From assembly GCF_002080415.1 (NCBI RefSeq), contig NZ_CP020474.1, positions 1,351,001-1,415,000 of the forward strand: 64,000 nt of DNA, given 5' to 3'. Below the pieces are notes generated by a model that had not been told where the DNA came from, did no database searches, and was given only the letters and a program-made list of their open reading frames with translations. Below are positions 29,267 to 38,683 of the stretch, piece by piece. Within the stretch, counting starts at the first letter, position 1. Each line of letters opens with the position of its first letter. The DNA is from Roseovarius mucosus. Its GTDB lineage: Bacteria; Pseudomonadota; Alphaproteobacteria; Rhodobacterales; Rhodobacteraceae. The position numbers and the translations under genes are program-made.

Positions 29267-29895
29267 TGGCTTGGGATCGCAATCAGATGGCCGCCCGCGC
29301 GGCGCTCGAACTCGAGGACGGGACCTATGTGAACCTCGGGATCGGCATTCCCACGCTGGTGCCCAATTTCATTCCCGAGGGCGTGCATGTCACGCTGCAA
29401 TCGGAAAACGGCATGCTGGGCATGGGGCCCTTCCCCGTTGCAGGTACGGAGGACGCAGACCTCATCAATGCGGGCAAGCAGACCATCACCGAACTGCCCG
29501 ACACCAGCTATTTCGACAGCGCCACTTCCTTTGGCATGATCCGGGGCGGCAAGATTGCCATGGCAATCCTTGGCGCGATGGAAGTGGCCGAGAATGGCGA
29601 TCTCGCCAACTGGATGATCCCCGGCAAGCTGGTCAAGGGGATGGGCGGCGCCATGGATCTTGTGGCGGGCGTGGGCCGCGTGGTGGTGGTCATGGACCAC
29701 ACCAACAAGCACGGCGAATCGAAAGTGCTCAAATCCTGCACCCTGCCGCTGACAGGGACAGGTGTGGTCAACCGGATCATCTCGAACTTGGGTGTGCTCG
29801 ATGTGGTCGAGGGCGGTCTGAAGATTGTTGAGTTGGCCGAAGGTGTCACCGAAGACGAATTGCGCGCCGCAACCGAGGCGACCATCGTCAATTGA
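29266..29895 (+). CDS. scoB: 3-oxoacid CoA-transferase, subunit B
   Basis: Beta subunit (209 aa) of the CoA-transferase. The catalytic glutamate that forms the CoA thioester is in the [12 protein letters not shown] motif; [19 protein letters not shown] and [22 protein letters not shown] are further family blocks. Translationally coupled to subunit A. The genes are alone with no visible regulator or thiolase beside them. Confidence 0.92.
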   Translation: MAWDRNQMAARAALELEDGTYVNLGIGIPTLVPNFIPEGVHVTLQSENGMLGMGPFPVAGTEDADLINAGKQTITELPDTSYFDSATSFGMIRGGKIAMAILGAMEVAENGDLANWMIPGKLVKGMGGAMDLVAGVGRVVVVMDHTNKHGESKVLKSCTLPLTGTGVVNRIISNLGVLDVVEGGLKIVELAEGVTEDELRAATEATIVN

Positions 29896-29942
29896 CCCCT
29901 GTCACTTAACCATCGTCACCAGACGATCGTTTCCCAGAATCC

Positions 29943-29973
29943 AAGGGCCGGGCACCGCAAGGGTCCGGCCCTT
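29943..29973. terminator. hairpin between convergent scoB and lytic transglycosylase
   Basis: AAGGGCCGG (29943-29951) pairs with CCGGCCCTT (29965-29973) across a 13-base loop. The distal arm overlaps the stop codon of the convergent transglycosylase gene by two bases. There is no long T-run. Confidence 0.6.
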
Positions 29974-30790
29974 ACTTCATGGCAAGATTGAGCGCGCAGG
30001 CATCGGTGATCAACTCCGGCTGCGTCTTGCACAGGCCCCGCGCCACCTCATAGGCGGCAAGAACCTTGGGGATGTAATCGCGGGTTTCCGTATAGGGCGG
30101 GACACCGCCATGCTTTTTGACCGCGTTCTCGCCTGCATTATAGCCCGCGAGTGCCAGCACCACGTCGCCTTTGAACTCGCGCATCAGCCAATCAAGATAG
30201 GCCACCCCGCCGCGAATATTCTCGGCGGGTGCCAAGCTGTCGGTCACACCAAAGCGGCGTGCTGTATCCGGCATAAGCTGCATCAACCCCTGCGCCCCGG
30301 CAGAACTGACCGCCGCCGTCCGCCCCGAGGATTCAACCGCGATCACCGCCAACACCAATGCCGGCGAAATCTGCGTGCCGATGGTCTGGCTCAAAATATG
30401 CCCGCCTTCGGCCCGCGCAATCTCTTGCACCGATTGCAGGCGCGGCGCGCTCACGCCCTTGCCTGCGGGCGGTTTGGCCAGATGCTCCATCGCCGCACGC
30501 AGGCGCAGCGCGCCATCCGTGCCGATATCGGCGGGCACATTCTCCCAGAACCAGCCATAGGCGGCCCCGCGCGGTGTGGCGGGTGCCTCTGGCTCTTTGT
30601 TCGCGACCGCCGCGCGCGGCGGTTCGGGCGGCGCAGGCTCAATCTGCACCAAGGGCCCGCGCCGCGTTCCCGGTGCGGGCGCCTTTTCCCTCTTAAAGGT
30701 GAAGTCGGCAAAGGGCTGCGGCGCCTGCGCCGCAAGCGGGCCTGCCCCTGCGAGAATCGCAACAGACACCAAAAGGTATAAAAATCTCAT
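29972..30790 (-). CDS. secreted lytic transglycosylase (SLT domain)
   Basis: A 272-aa peptidoglycan lytic transglycosylase. The signal peptide is MRFLYLLVSVAILAGAGPLA with cleavage near AAQA. The SLT domain has the catalytic glutamate in AVIAVESSGR, then SSAGAQGLMQLMPDTARRFGV and ALAGYNAGENAVKKHGGVPPYTETRDYIPKV. Cell-wall-cutting enzymes like this help insert envelope machines; the Tad pilus locus begins just beyond its promoter region, but the two are divergent and a link is only inference. Confidence 0.88.
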   Translation of the reverse strand: MRFLYLLVSVAILAGAGPLAAQAPQPFADFTFKREKAPAPGTRRGPLVQIEPAPPEPPRAAVANKEPEAPATPRGAAYGWFWENVPADIGTDGALRLRAAMEHLAKPPAGKGVSAPRLQSVQEIARAEGGHILSQTIGTQISPALVLAVIAVESSGRTAAVSSAGAQGLMQLMPDTARRFGVTDSLAPAENIRGGVAYLDWLMREFKGDVVLALAGYNAGENAVKKHGGVPPYTETRDYIPKVLAAYEVARGLCKTQPELITDACALNLAMK

Positions 30791-31146
30791 AGCGGGCGCT
30801 GCTCTGCCTCTGATTTATTGTCGCCAGTATCGCAAATATCCGGGCTTCACGCCAGCATTGTTCCTTACCATGACCTGAACCACCCACATTTGCGCCACAA
30901 TTCCTGCTTCAAAGCCTTTTTCAAACAATTTTTCAGAGTTTCTTTTGTTATCTTTCAGTATCTTAAGATTTTTCTCTAACTATTTTTGGAGTGCACGAAA
31001 ATTGGTCCAGTGACGCCAAATTCCCGCCCGATTTGACCGGCTATATGGCATCACACCACGACGGCAACGGACCATAAAACACTGGGGGTCCTGAACTGAA
31101 GCGGGTGTAACAACACAAGCAACTGATCCTTTGGAGGGACCAAACC
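30791..31146. other. 356-bp AT-rich intergenic region before the pilin gene
   Basis: No gene is supported here. It is richer in A and T than its neighbours, mainly at 30895-31000, and must hold divergent promoters for the transglycosylase and the Flp pilin. A strong ribosome-binding site GGAGGGA lies just before the pilin ATG. I see no clear CtrA site or terminator. Confidence 0.6.
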
Positions 31147-31350
31147 ATGATTAAATTCTTCAAAAACTTCTCGAAAGACGAAGACGGCGCAGTAACGGTT
31201 GACTGGGTCGTGCTGACCGCAGCAGTCGTTGGCCTCGGCATCGCCGGCGTGTCCACCGTCAGCACCGGCATCGGCAACCTCGCCACCTCAATCGGCACCG
31301 AAGTGGGCGGCTCGACAGTTGTCGACCTCGGCACCCTGGGTCAGCAGTAA
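31147..31350 (+). CDS. flp: Flp family type IVb pilin
   Basis: Major pilin precursor of the Tad system (67 aa). A short basic/acidic leader (MIKFFKNFSKDEDG) is followed by the processing site and a hydrophobic helix (about residues 20-40). The site reads G-AVTVDW, so position 5 after the glycine is aspartate and position 6 tryptophan where the textbook motif has Glu-Tyr. A strong GGAGGGA precedes the ATG and a strong hairpin follows, which fits a highly expressed single-gene transcript. Confidence 0.9.
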   Translation: MIKFFKNFSKDEDGAVTVDWVVLTAAVVGLGIAGVSTVSTGIGNLATSIGTEVGGSTVVDLGTLGQQ

Positions 31351-31391
31351 TCCAGGCGCCCGAGCCTGACACAGGATCGGGCACTCAATTA

Positions 31392-31426
31392 AAATGGCCA
31401 CGGATAGGTTCTATCCGTGGCCATTT
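31392..31426. terminator. 16-bp perfect hairpin after the pilin gene
   Basis: The arm from 31392 to 31407 is the exact reverse complement of 31411 to 31426, with a three-base loop GTT; the core is ATGGCCACGGATAG. The T-run after it is short (TTTCC), but the stem is very stable. It separates the pilin from cpaB and may also protect the pilin mRNA 3' end. Confidence 0.8.
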
Positions 31427-31572
31427 CCTTGCCTGCCCCACCCATGTCCCGCGCGTCTTAATGGCGCTATATCGCCCCCGCTTGTCCCTGATTTTGACAC
31501 AATGGCGCGATATCACAGGCTTTGATCTCCGGTTACATGCCGGACCACGTCTTGCGATGAAAGGGAAACCCC

Positions 31573-32442
31573 ATGCGAGCAGTTTTCGGATTGGTGCTGA
31601 TCGTGGGCCTCGGGCTCGCGGGATTTGCTGTCTACATGGCCAAGAATTACATCGACGGATATCAGCGGCAACTGGAGGCAGAGCGTCAGCAACGCGCCCC
31701 CGTCATCGAAACCGTTGACATTTTTGTCGCCACCCGCGCCTTGCAATATGGCGAGGCCCTCGACAAAGACGCGGTGCGCCTCACCGCCTTTCCCAAAACA
31801 TCCCTGCCCGAAGGCGTGTTCAAAGCGACAGAAGAGCTTTTCCCGAAAGGCGAGACCGTCGCGCGCCGCGCCCTGCGGCGGATGGAAATGAACGAGCCTA
31901 TCTTGGCCGTCAAGGTGACAGAGCCGGGTGCAGAGGTGGGCATCACCTCGCAACTCGAACGCGGCATGCGCGCCTTTGCCATAAAGGTCGATGTGACCAG
32001 CGGTGTTTCGGGCTTTCTTCGGCCCGGCGATACCATCGACATCTATTGGACCGGCAGCGTCGGCGCGGGGAACATGCGCACCGAAGGCAATTCCATGGGC
32101 GAAGTGACCAAACTTATTGAAAACGGGGTCAAGCTGATTGCCGTGGATCAGGTGGCCGACATGGATACCTCCGAGACGGTCATCGCCCGCACCGTAACCG
32201 TCGCCGTCAAACCGCAACAGGTTGCGGCGCTTGCTCAGGCCCAATCGACCGGGCGTCTGTCGCTGTCGCTTGTGGGCGCGCTTGACGATACCGTGGCCGA
32301 GGTGATCGAAGTGGATCAACACAGGTTGCTTGGCATCACCGCCGAAGCTGTGATCGAACAGGCCCCCCTGCCCGAGACCTGCACCATCCGCACAAGGCGG
32401 GGTGCCGAGGTGATCGAAACCCCGATCCCCTGCACCAACTGA
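31573..32442 (+). CDS. cpaB: Flp pilus assembly protein CpaB (RcpC)
   Basis: Periplasmic Tad component (289 aa) thought to work with the secretin. An N-terminal membrane anchor (about 2-24) precedes an SAF domain (VATRALQYGEALDKDAVRLTAFP) and the RcpC/CpaB beta region with RGMRAFAIKVDVTSGVSGFLRPGDTIDIYWTG, typical of the family. AAAGGG precedes the ATG. A classic terminator follows, so it may be transcribed apart from cpaC. Confidence 0.92.
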   Translation: MRAVFGLVLIVGLGLAGFAVYMAKNYIDGYQRQLEAERQQRAPVIETVDIFVATRALQYGEALDKDAVRLTAFPKTSLPEGVFKATEELFPKGETVARRALRRMEMNEPILAVKVTEPGAEVGITSQLERGMRAFAIKVDVTSGVSGFLRPGDTIDIYWTGSVGAGNMRTEGNSMGEVTKLIENGVKLIAVDQVADMDTSETVIARTVTVAVKPQQVAALAQAQSTGRLSLSLVGALDDTVAEVIEVDQHRLLGITAEAVIEQAPLPETCTIRTRRGAEVIETPIPCTN

Positions 32443-32465
32443 CACGCTGCATATTGTCGAGATAA

Positions 32466-32490
32466 GGCACCCGCACACGGGTGCCTTTTT
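32466..32490 (+). terminator. rho-independent terminator after cpaB
   Basis: GGCACCC (32466-32472) pairs with GGGTGCC (32479-32485) across a six-base loop, followed by TTTTT. It implies that cpaC has its own promoter in the AT-rich 140 bp that follows. Confidence 0.88.
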
Positions 32491-32633
32491 CGTGTTCAGG
32501 AAATTAGACACACTCCTAAGAAAAATACGCAAAACTGTATTGATTCTTGAAAAAAATTCCGAACTGTCCCAAAGTAAATCAAATGCGGGCGCTAAGACCC
32601 GAAAAATGAGGCGTGATCGGAAAGGCAGGTCAC

Positions 32634-34052
32634 ATGAAATTGCGTAGACATATTTGCGCGGCCCTTCTTGGGCTGGCGCTTGTTGCAGGCCATGCGCCGC
32701 AACCTGCACAAGCGGAAAGCATCCGCGTGGTGCGCAATGGCACTTCAAGCGCCCTCAGCGTCGCGATGAACCGTGCCGTTGTGGTCGAGAGCGACTCTCC
32801 CTTCGCAGAGCTCAGCATTGCCAACCCGGCGATTGCTGATTTCTCCACCCTGTCTGAACGCACAATCTATGTGCTGGGCAAGACACCGGGCCGAACAACG
32901 CTCAGCCTGTTTGATGGCTTGGGCAAGCTCATTACCAATATCGACGTGCATGTCAGCACCGATATCGAAGAATTCAAGGAACGCCTGAAACAGATCCTTC
33001 CGGGCGAACCCATCGAAGTCCGCAGCGCGAATGACGGCATTGTCATCTCCGGCACGGTCTCGAGCACGTCGCGCATGCAGCGCGCCCTTGATCTTGCCGA
33101 ACGCTATGCGCCTGAACGCGTGTCCAACCTGATGTCGGTCTCTGGCAAGCAACAGGTCATGCTCAAGGTTCGCTTTGCCGAAATGCAACGCAGCGTGTCC
33201 AAGGCGCTGTCATCCTCGCTGTCGATCGACGCACGCGGGGCCAATAGCGTTGGCGTGATCGGCGGCACCAACACCACCAACACACAAGGCGGTGTGCTGG
33301 GCACTCTTGCCGGGGCTATTCCGGGCACGAACGAGAACAACGCCGCCTTTGCCTTTGGCTTTGACGTAGGCTCGGTCGAGGTGGGCATCCTGCTCGAGGC
33401 GCTGGAAACCAAAGGCGTTGTGCGCACTTTGGCGGAACCAAACCTAACCGCCCTCTCCGGCCAAGAGGCCAAGTTTCTCGCAGGTGGCGAATTCCCTGTG
33501 CCCGTGGCTCAGGACAATGACACCACGTCGATCGAATTCAAACCTTTCGGCGTCGAGCTGAACTTTGTGCCGCGCGTTGTGGACGACGGCATTATCAACC
33601 TCGAAATGGCCGCTGCAGTTTCTTCCATCGACACGGCCAACTCCTTGGTTTCAAACGGCTTTGCCATCCCTGCCTTCCGCCGCCGCGACACCTCAACCAC
33701 TGTGGCGCTGCGCGATGGTGAAAGCTTTGCCATCGCAGGCCTGCTTCAGGATGATTTCCGCGACAATGCCGGTCAGGTGCCTTGGCTGGGCGATGTGCCG
33801 GTTCTCGGTGCCCTTTTCCGCAGCGCCGACTACCAGCGCTCGCAGACAGAACTGGTGATCATCGTATCGGCCCATCTCGTCTCACCCTCCCGGGGCGAGG
33901 CACTGGCCCTGCCCACGGATCGCGTGAAACTGCCCTCAGAGAAAGATCTCTTCCTCAATGGCCGCGTCGCCAGAGGCGTGAGTGACAAGGGACCCGTTGG
34001 CGAGGTTGCCAAGCAGGATTTCACCGGGTCCTACGGCTATGTGATGGATTGA
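32634..34052 (+). CDS. cpaC: Tad pilus secretin CpaC (RcpA)
   Basis: Outer-membrane secretin ring subunit (472 aa). It has a signal peptide (KLRRHICAALLGLALVAG, cleavage near AQAES), an N-terminal pilus-assembly domain (about 30-110), a BON-like segment (IVISGTVSSTSRMQRALDLAERY) and the secretin domain with VEVGILLEALETKGVVRTLAEPNLTALSGQEAKFLAGGEFPVPV and the closing VPWLGDVPVLGALFRS. The ATG at 32634 was chosen over the GTG at 32613 because it opens directly into the signal peptide. Confidence 0.94.
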   Translation: MKLRRHICAALLGLALVAGHAPQPAQAESIRVVRNGTSSALSVAMNRAVVVESDSPFAELSIANPAIADFSTLSERTIYVLGKTPGRTTLSLFDGLGKLITNIDVHVSTDIEEFKERLKQILPGEPIEVRSANDGIVISGTVSSTSRMQRALDLAERYAPERVSNLMSVSGKQQVMLKVRFAEMQRSVSKALSSSLSIDARGANSVGVIGGTNTTNTQGGVLGTLAGAIPGTNENNAAFAFGFDVGSVEVGILLEALETKGVVRTLAEPNLTALSGQEAKFLAGGEFPVPVAQDNDTTSIEFKPFGVELNFVPRVVDDGIINLEMAAAVSSIDTANSLVSNGFAIPAFRRRDTSTTVALRDGESFAIAGLLQDDFRDNAGQVPWLGDVPVLGALFRSADYQRSQTELVIIVSAHLVSPSRGEALALPTDRVKLPSEKDLFLNGRVARGVSDKGPVGEVAKQDFTGSYGYVMD

Positions 34053-34068
34053 GCGGGGGAAACGGGCA

Positions 34069-34731
34069 ATGAAACATGTTTTCGCAATCGCCGGGCTGAT
34101 CGCCGCAACTGCCTGTACCTCGCAGGATGCGGTCTACCGATCCTATTTTGGAGAGGCGGGCGCGCATGTGGATAATGGCCATTTCGGCGAGGCGGTGATG
34201 AACAACCACCTCGTGATGACCGGCGAGCGCAGCTATACCTTCGATCTCGCCAATCGCTTTGCCAGCGAGGTGATGAGCACCGTCAACTTCGCCTTCAACT
34301 CAGCAGAGCTGGACGCAGGCGCACGCGATACCCTGCGCGAACAGGCCCAGTGGATACGTCAATTCCCCGAAGTGCGCTTTCGCGTCTATGGCCACACCGA
34401 CGCGGTTGGCTCCGACAGCTATAACAAGAGTCTCGGCATGCGCCGCGCTCAGGCCGTGGTCGCCTTCCTCACCAGCCAGGGCATAAGCCGTGCCCGTCTC
34501 GAGGCGGTGGCATCATTTGGCGAAACCCAACCGCTGATCGTGACCCAAGGCCGCGAACGCCGCAACCGGCGCACCGTGACCGAAGTCTCGGGCTTTGTGC
34601 AATCGCATCCGATTATCATGGATGGCAAATACGCCGAGGTCGTCTATCGCGAATACGTGAACAGCGCTGTGCCACGCTCGACCTTGCTCAATGTCGAATC
34701 GTCCTCTGGCTCCGACGACTCTGGCGGATAA
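34069..34731 (+). CDS. OmpA-family lipoprotein of the Tad locus
   Basis: A 220-aa lipoprotein (lipobox in AATACTSQ) with a C-terminal OmpA peptidoglycan-binding domain: VNFAFNSAELDAGARDTL, FRVYGHTDAVGSDSYNKSLGMRRAQAV and the closing AVASFGETQPL. It lies 17 bp after the secretin gene and probably anchors the secretin complex to the wall, a role proposed for OmpA-like genes in Rhodobacterales Tad loci. A terminator follows. Confidence 0.88.
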   Translation: MKHVFAIAGLIAATACTSQDAVYRSYFGEAGAHVDNGHFGEAVMNNHLVMTGERSYTFDLANRFASEVMSTVNFAFNSAELDAGARDTLREQAQWIRQFPEVRFRVYGHTDAVGSDSYNKSLGMRRAQAVVAFLTSQGISRARLEAVASFGETQPLIVTQGRERRNRRTVTEVSGFVQSHPIIMDGKYAEVVYREYVNSAVPRSTLLNVESSSGSDDSGG

Positions 34732-34780
34732 CGCGCCAACACCAGTTTCTCCCTGTTCGGCTCTGTCCGGACCACCTCAA

Positions 34781-34806
34781 ACCCGCCCCTTTTGGGCGGG
34801 TTTTTT
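34781..34806 (+). terminator. rho-independent terminator after the OmpA-like gene
   Basis: ACCCGCCC (34781-34788) pairs with GGGCGGGT (34794-34801) across a five-base loop, followed by a run of T to 34806. It separates the cpaC-ompA unit from the cpaE-cpaA unit. Confidence 0.88.
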
Positions 34807-34986
34807 GTCGCTAAAGACCGCACAATTACGATCTTTTGGCCCAAATGTCGCCAATATTCCCGCGCATCTTGCATCCTAGCCAAAGGTTTCCGTCGCATGC
34901 GGTGCCGGGCTGGATGGCCGTATTTCCATGTCCAGCCCGCGTATTGGCGATCACCGCCGGGCGACGGCAAGAACAGGACCGAGAGA

Positions 34987-36237
34987 ATGACGAGTAGTGT
35001 AGCGAAACAGTCTGATCCCAACCCGATCGTTGCCTGCACCATCAGCCGCGACGTGCAGAACTTTGACCTGCTGATCGAGGATATGGAGGCCGCCTTGGGT
35101 GAATCCTGGGGCGATTTGGGCTTTGCCGAGGCGCTGGCCTTTTTCAACCAGCCCGAGGCCAACACTTTGGAATTCGTGGCCGTCGCCATCGACGAGGCCG
35201 ACGAAGACGATCTCGTCATGCTGGGTGAGATTATCTCGCTGGCCAGCAAAAAAGGCATCAAGGTCATTTTGATCGCCGAGGATGTCAGCCCCGCCGCTCT
35301 GCACCAATTGCTGCGTCAGGGTGCCGATGAATTTGTCCCCTACCCCCTGCCCGAGGGCGAGCTTCAGGCCGCTATCGACCGCCTGCGCCACGCGCCCCCG
35401 CCCATGCCTCAAAGCCAAAGTGCGGCCCAAACCCATCCTGCCCTCGCCAATCCAACCGCTGGCGATGGCGTGATCCTTGCGGTGCAAGGATTATCGGGCG
35501 GGACAGGTGCCACCACCCTTGCAGTCAATCTCGCATGGGAACTGGCCAATGTCGAAAAAGCCAGCCCGCCGCGCGTGTGCCTTCTGGATTTCGGCCTGCA
35601 GTTCGGATCGGTCGCGACATATCTCGATCTTCCGCGCCGCGATGTCGTATTCGAAATGTGGTCCGATACCGAGGCCCTCGATGATGACATCTTCCGGCAG
35701 GCGCTTGTCGCCTTTGAGGATAAACTCTGGGTGCTGACCGCCCCCGCCGATGTGCTTCCGCTTGATATGATTTCTTCCGAGGATGTGAACAAACTTCTCA
35801 GCCTCGCGCGCAAACACTTCGATTACGTCGTGATCGACATGCCCGGATCGCTGGTCCAGTGGACAGAAGCGGTTTTGCACGCCTCACAAATCTATTTTGC
35901 GACGCTCGAGCTTGACATGCGCTCCGCCCAGAACGCCTTGCGGATCAAACGGGCCATGCAGTCCGAGGATCTGCCCGTGGACAAGCTGCGCTATTGCCTC
36001 AACCGCTCGCCAAAATTCACAGATTTGAACGGCAAGAGCCGCGTCAAACGCATGGCCGAAAGCCTGGAAATCCGGATCGAACTGCTTTTGCCGGATGGCG
36101 GGCGTGCCGTCTGCCAAAGCTCGGATCACGGTCTACCGCTGGCCTCCAGTGCCGCCAAGAACCCGCTGCGCCGCGAAATCGCCAAATTGGCCAGCTCCTT
36201 GCATGCTCTTGGCAAGAGCGACGCCGAAGCCGCCTAA
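34987..36237 (+). CDS. cpaE: Tad pilus localisation ATPase CpaE (TadZ)
   Basis: ParA/MinD-like protein (416 aa) that places the Tad machine in the cell. The N-terminal receiver-like domain (about 15-125) lacks an obvious phosphorylation pocket; the ATPase domain starts at VQGLSGGTGATTLAVNLA, where the usual Walker lysine after GxG is alanine, as in many TadZ proteins. Downstream are CLLDFGLQFGSVATYLDL and DYVVIDMPGS. I chose the ATG at 34987 with AGGACCGAGAGA just upstream; the open frame before it crosses the terminator. Confidence 0.91.
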   Translation: MTSSVAKQSDPNPIVACTISRDVQNFDLLIEDMEAALGESWGDLGFAEALAFFNQPEANTLEFVAVAIDEADEDDLVMLGEIISLASKKGIKVILIAEDVSPAALHQLLRQGADEFVPYPLPEGELQAAIDRLRHAPPPMPQSQSAAQTHPALANPTAGDGVILAVQGLSGGTGATTLAVNLAWELANVEKASPPRVCLLDFGLQFGSVATYLDLPRRDVVFEMWSDTEALDDDIFRQALVAFEDKLWVLTAPADVLPLDMISSEDVNKLLSLARKHFDYVVIDMPGSLVQWTEAVLHASQIYFATLELDMRSAQNALRIKRAMQSEDLPVDKLRYCLNRSPKFTDLNGKSRVKRMAESLEIRIELLLPDGGRAVCQSSDHGLPLASSAAKNPLRREIAKLASSLHALGKSDAEAA

Positions 36238-36253
36238 CCAAAGGTAGGACCAG

Positions 36254-37699
36254 ATGTTCTCTCGATACAAGAAATCGCCCAGTGACCGGGCCGCCCCCAA
36301 GGCCTCCACCGCACCCGCACCGGCCCCCCGGACCGCGCCGGTCGATGCCGCAGCCCTACCGTCCTTCCGCAAACCCTTGCCCAAGGTCGCAGCGGTGGCC
36401 GTCGGCGTGGACAAAGAGCGCAAGCGCAAAGATCGGATCAGCGAGATCAAGATCGAATTGCACCGCGCGATGCTTGACCACCTCAATCTCGCCGCACTCG
36501 ACTCGGCCACAGAATCCGATCTGCGCAGCGAAATCAGCTCTATCGCCGGCGAAATTCTCGAAGAAAAGGGCATCGTCCTCAACCGCGAAGACCGCATGCA
36601 GCTCACGCAAGAGCTTTATGACGAGGTCAAGGGCCTCGGGCCTCTTGAAACCCTGCTCAAGGATGACACGGTCAACGACATTCTCGTCAACGGCCCGCAC
36701 CAGATCTTTATCGAACGCGCGGGCAAGCTCGAACTCAGCGACGTCACCTTCAAGGATGAAAAGCATCTGCTGCGCATCATCGACAAGATCGTGTCGGCGG
36801 TGGGTCGGCGCGTGGACGAATCCAACCCCTATGTTGACGCCCGCCTTGCCGATGGCTCGCGCTTTAACGCGATGGTGCCCCCCGTTGCGGTGGATGGCAG
36901 CCTTGTGTCCATCCGGAAATTCAAAAAGGACAAGCTGGGGATCGACGATCTGGTGAAATTCGGGGCCTTTTCCGAGGAAATGGCCGCCTATCTCCAGGCC
37001 GCCGTCGCCACCCGCCTCAACGTCATCGTCTCCGGCGGTACCGGCTCTGGTAAAACCACCACGCTCAACGCGCTGTCCTCTTTCATCGCCAATGATGAAC
37101 GCATCCTCACAATCGAGGACACCGCCGAATTGCAACTGCAACAGATCCACGTCGGCCGAATGGAAAGCCGCCCGCCCAACGTCGAAGGCAAGGGCGAGGT
37201 ATCCCCCCGCGACTGTCTCAAGAACGCGCTGCGGATGCGCCCCGACCGGATCATCGTGGGCGAAACCCGCGGTGAAGAGGTGATCGACATGTTGCAGGCC
37301 ATGAACACCGGCCATGACGGGTCGATGACCACAATCCACGCCAACAATCCGCGCGACGGCATCAGCCGTCTGGAAAACATGGTCGCCATGGCTGGGCTCG
37401 AAATGCCGCTCAAGGCGGTGCGCAGCCAGATCGCCAGCGCCGTCAACCTCATCGTTCAGGCCAGCCGCCTTCAGGACGGCTCGCGCCGGATGACCTCGAT
37501 CACCGAGATCACCGGCATGGAGGGCGATGTCATCTCGATGCAGGAAATCTTCCGCTTTCAGCGCGTGGGCCTGACCCCCGACAACAAGATCATCGGCCAT
37601 TTTACCGCCACTGGCGTGCGCTCACACTATTCAGAACGCTTCCGGCTCTGGGGCTATGATCTGCCCTCCCATATCTACGAACCCATCGCAGCGGAGTAA
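36254..37699 (+). CDS. cpaF: Tad pilus assembly/retraction ATPase CpaF (TadA)
   Basis: Hexameric secretion ATPase of the VirB11/PilT class (481 aa). A proline/alanine-rich N-terminal linker (about 10-45) precedes the N-terminal domain; the catalytic domain has Walker [16 protein letters not shown], the Asp box [14 protein letters not shown], Walker [14 protein letters not shown] and the His box [12 protein letters not shown]. It is 16 bp after cpaE with AGGTAGGA before the ATG. Confidence 0.95.
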   Translation: MFSRYKKSPSDRAAPKASTAPAPAPRTAPVDAAALPSFRKPLPKVAAVAVGVDKERKRKDRISEIKIELHRAMLDHLNLAALDSATESDLRSEISSIAGEILEEKGIVLNREDRMQLTQELYDEVKGLGPLETLLKDDTVNDILVNGPHQIFIERAGKLELSDVTFKDEKHLLRIIDKIVSAVGRRVDESNPYVDARLADGSRFNAMVPPVAVDGSLVSIRKFKKDKLGIDDLVKFGAFSEEMAAYLQAAVATRLNVIVSGGTGSGKTTTLNALSSFIANDERILTIEDTAELQLQQIHVGRMESRPPNVEGKGEVSPRDCLKNALRMRPDRIIVGETRGEEVIDMLQAMNTGHDGSMTTIHANNPRDGISRLENMVAMAGLEMPLKAVRSQIASAVNLIVQASRLQDGSRRMTSITEITGMEGDVISMQEIFRFQRVGLTPDNKIIGHFTATGVRSHYSERFRLWGYDLPSHIYEPIAAE

Positions 37700-37704
37700 C
37701 GCAG

Positions 37705-38673
37705 ATGACCCTCAGTGCCGAACCCATCATCTATGCGTTGATCTTCGTTGGCGTCCTCGTTCTGGTCGAGGGGATCTATCTCACCGTCTTTGGCCGCTCG
37801 ATCAGCCTCAACAACCGGGTCAACCGGCGGCTCGAAATGCTCGACAAATCGGGCAACCGCGAAGAGGTGATGGAAAAGCTGCGCAAGGAAATGCAGCAGC
37901 ATCTCAAGGCGCGCAGGCTCCCGCTCTATGCGATCCTCTCGGACAAGGCCCAAAAGGCCGCCATCGCCTTTACCCCCCGCCAACTGATCCTTCTCATGGT
38001 CGGTCTCAGCGTTCTGGCCTTCATCGGCCTGTCGGTCGCCACGGATACCGCGGCCCCGGTGCGCGCGATTGCCTCTGTGGGCATTGGCGTGGGCGGCATC
38101 TTTACCTGGATCAGCATGAAAGCATCCAAACGTATGGCGCTGCTCGAGGAACAATTGCCCGACGCCATCGAACTCATGGTGCGATCCTTGCGGGTCGGCC
38201 ATCCGTTTTCATCGGCCATCGGCATCGTCGCCACCGAGGTGGGCGATCCGCTCGCCACCGAATTCGGCATCATCGCGGACGAGGCCGCCTATGGTCGCGA
38301 CATGGGCGAGGCGCTCAAGGAAATGGCCGAACGGCTCGATATGCAGGATTTGCGCTTTCTCGCCGTGGCCGTGACCATTCAGCAACAATCAGGCGGCAAC
38401 CTGGCCGAGATCCTCGCCGGTCTGGCCCAGGTGATCCGCGCCCGCTTTCGCCTCTTCCGCCGGGTCAAGGCCATCACCGCCGAGGCAAAATGGTCCGGCA
38501 AATTCCTCTCCGCCTTTCCGTTGCTCGCGCTGGTCGGCATTCAGCTGCTCAAGCCCGATTACTACGACGAGGCGATGGAGCATCCCTTCTTTATCCCCGC
38601 TGTTCTGGTCGTCGGCGTTTTTCTGGTCTTGAACCTGATCGTGATGCGCGCCCTCGTAAGCATCAAGGTCTGA
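37705..38673 (+). CDS. tadB: Tad inner-membrane platform protein TadB
   Basis: Type II secretion F-domain platform protein (322 aa). It has one N-terminal helix (about 8-28), a helix pair near 95-145 and a final pair near 265-320, with the cytoplasmic F domain between: LPDAIELMVRSLRVGHPFSSAIGIVATEVGDPLATEFG and DLRFLAVAVTIQQQSGGNLAEIL. It begins five bases after the cpaF stop and interacts with CpaF and TadC in the machine. Confidence 0.92.
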   Translation: MTLSAEPIIYALIFVGVLVLVEGIYLTVFGRSISLNNRVNRRLEMLDKSGNREEVMEKLRKEMQQHLKARRLPLYAILSDKAQKAAIAFTPRQLILLMVGLSVLAFIGLSVATDTAAPVRAIASVGIGVGGIFTWISMKASKRMALLEEQLPDAIELMVRSLRVGHPFSSAIGIVATEVGDPLATEFGIIADEAAYGRDMGEALKEMAERLDMQDLRFLAVAVTIQQQSGGNLAEILAGLAQVIRARFRLFRRVKAITAEAKWSGKFLSAFPLLALVGIQLLKPDYYDEAMEHPFFIPAVLVVGVFLVLNLIVMRALVSIKV

Positions 38674-38683
38674 GGAACGTATC

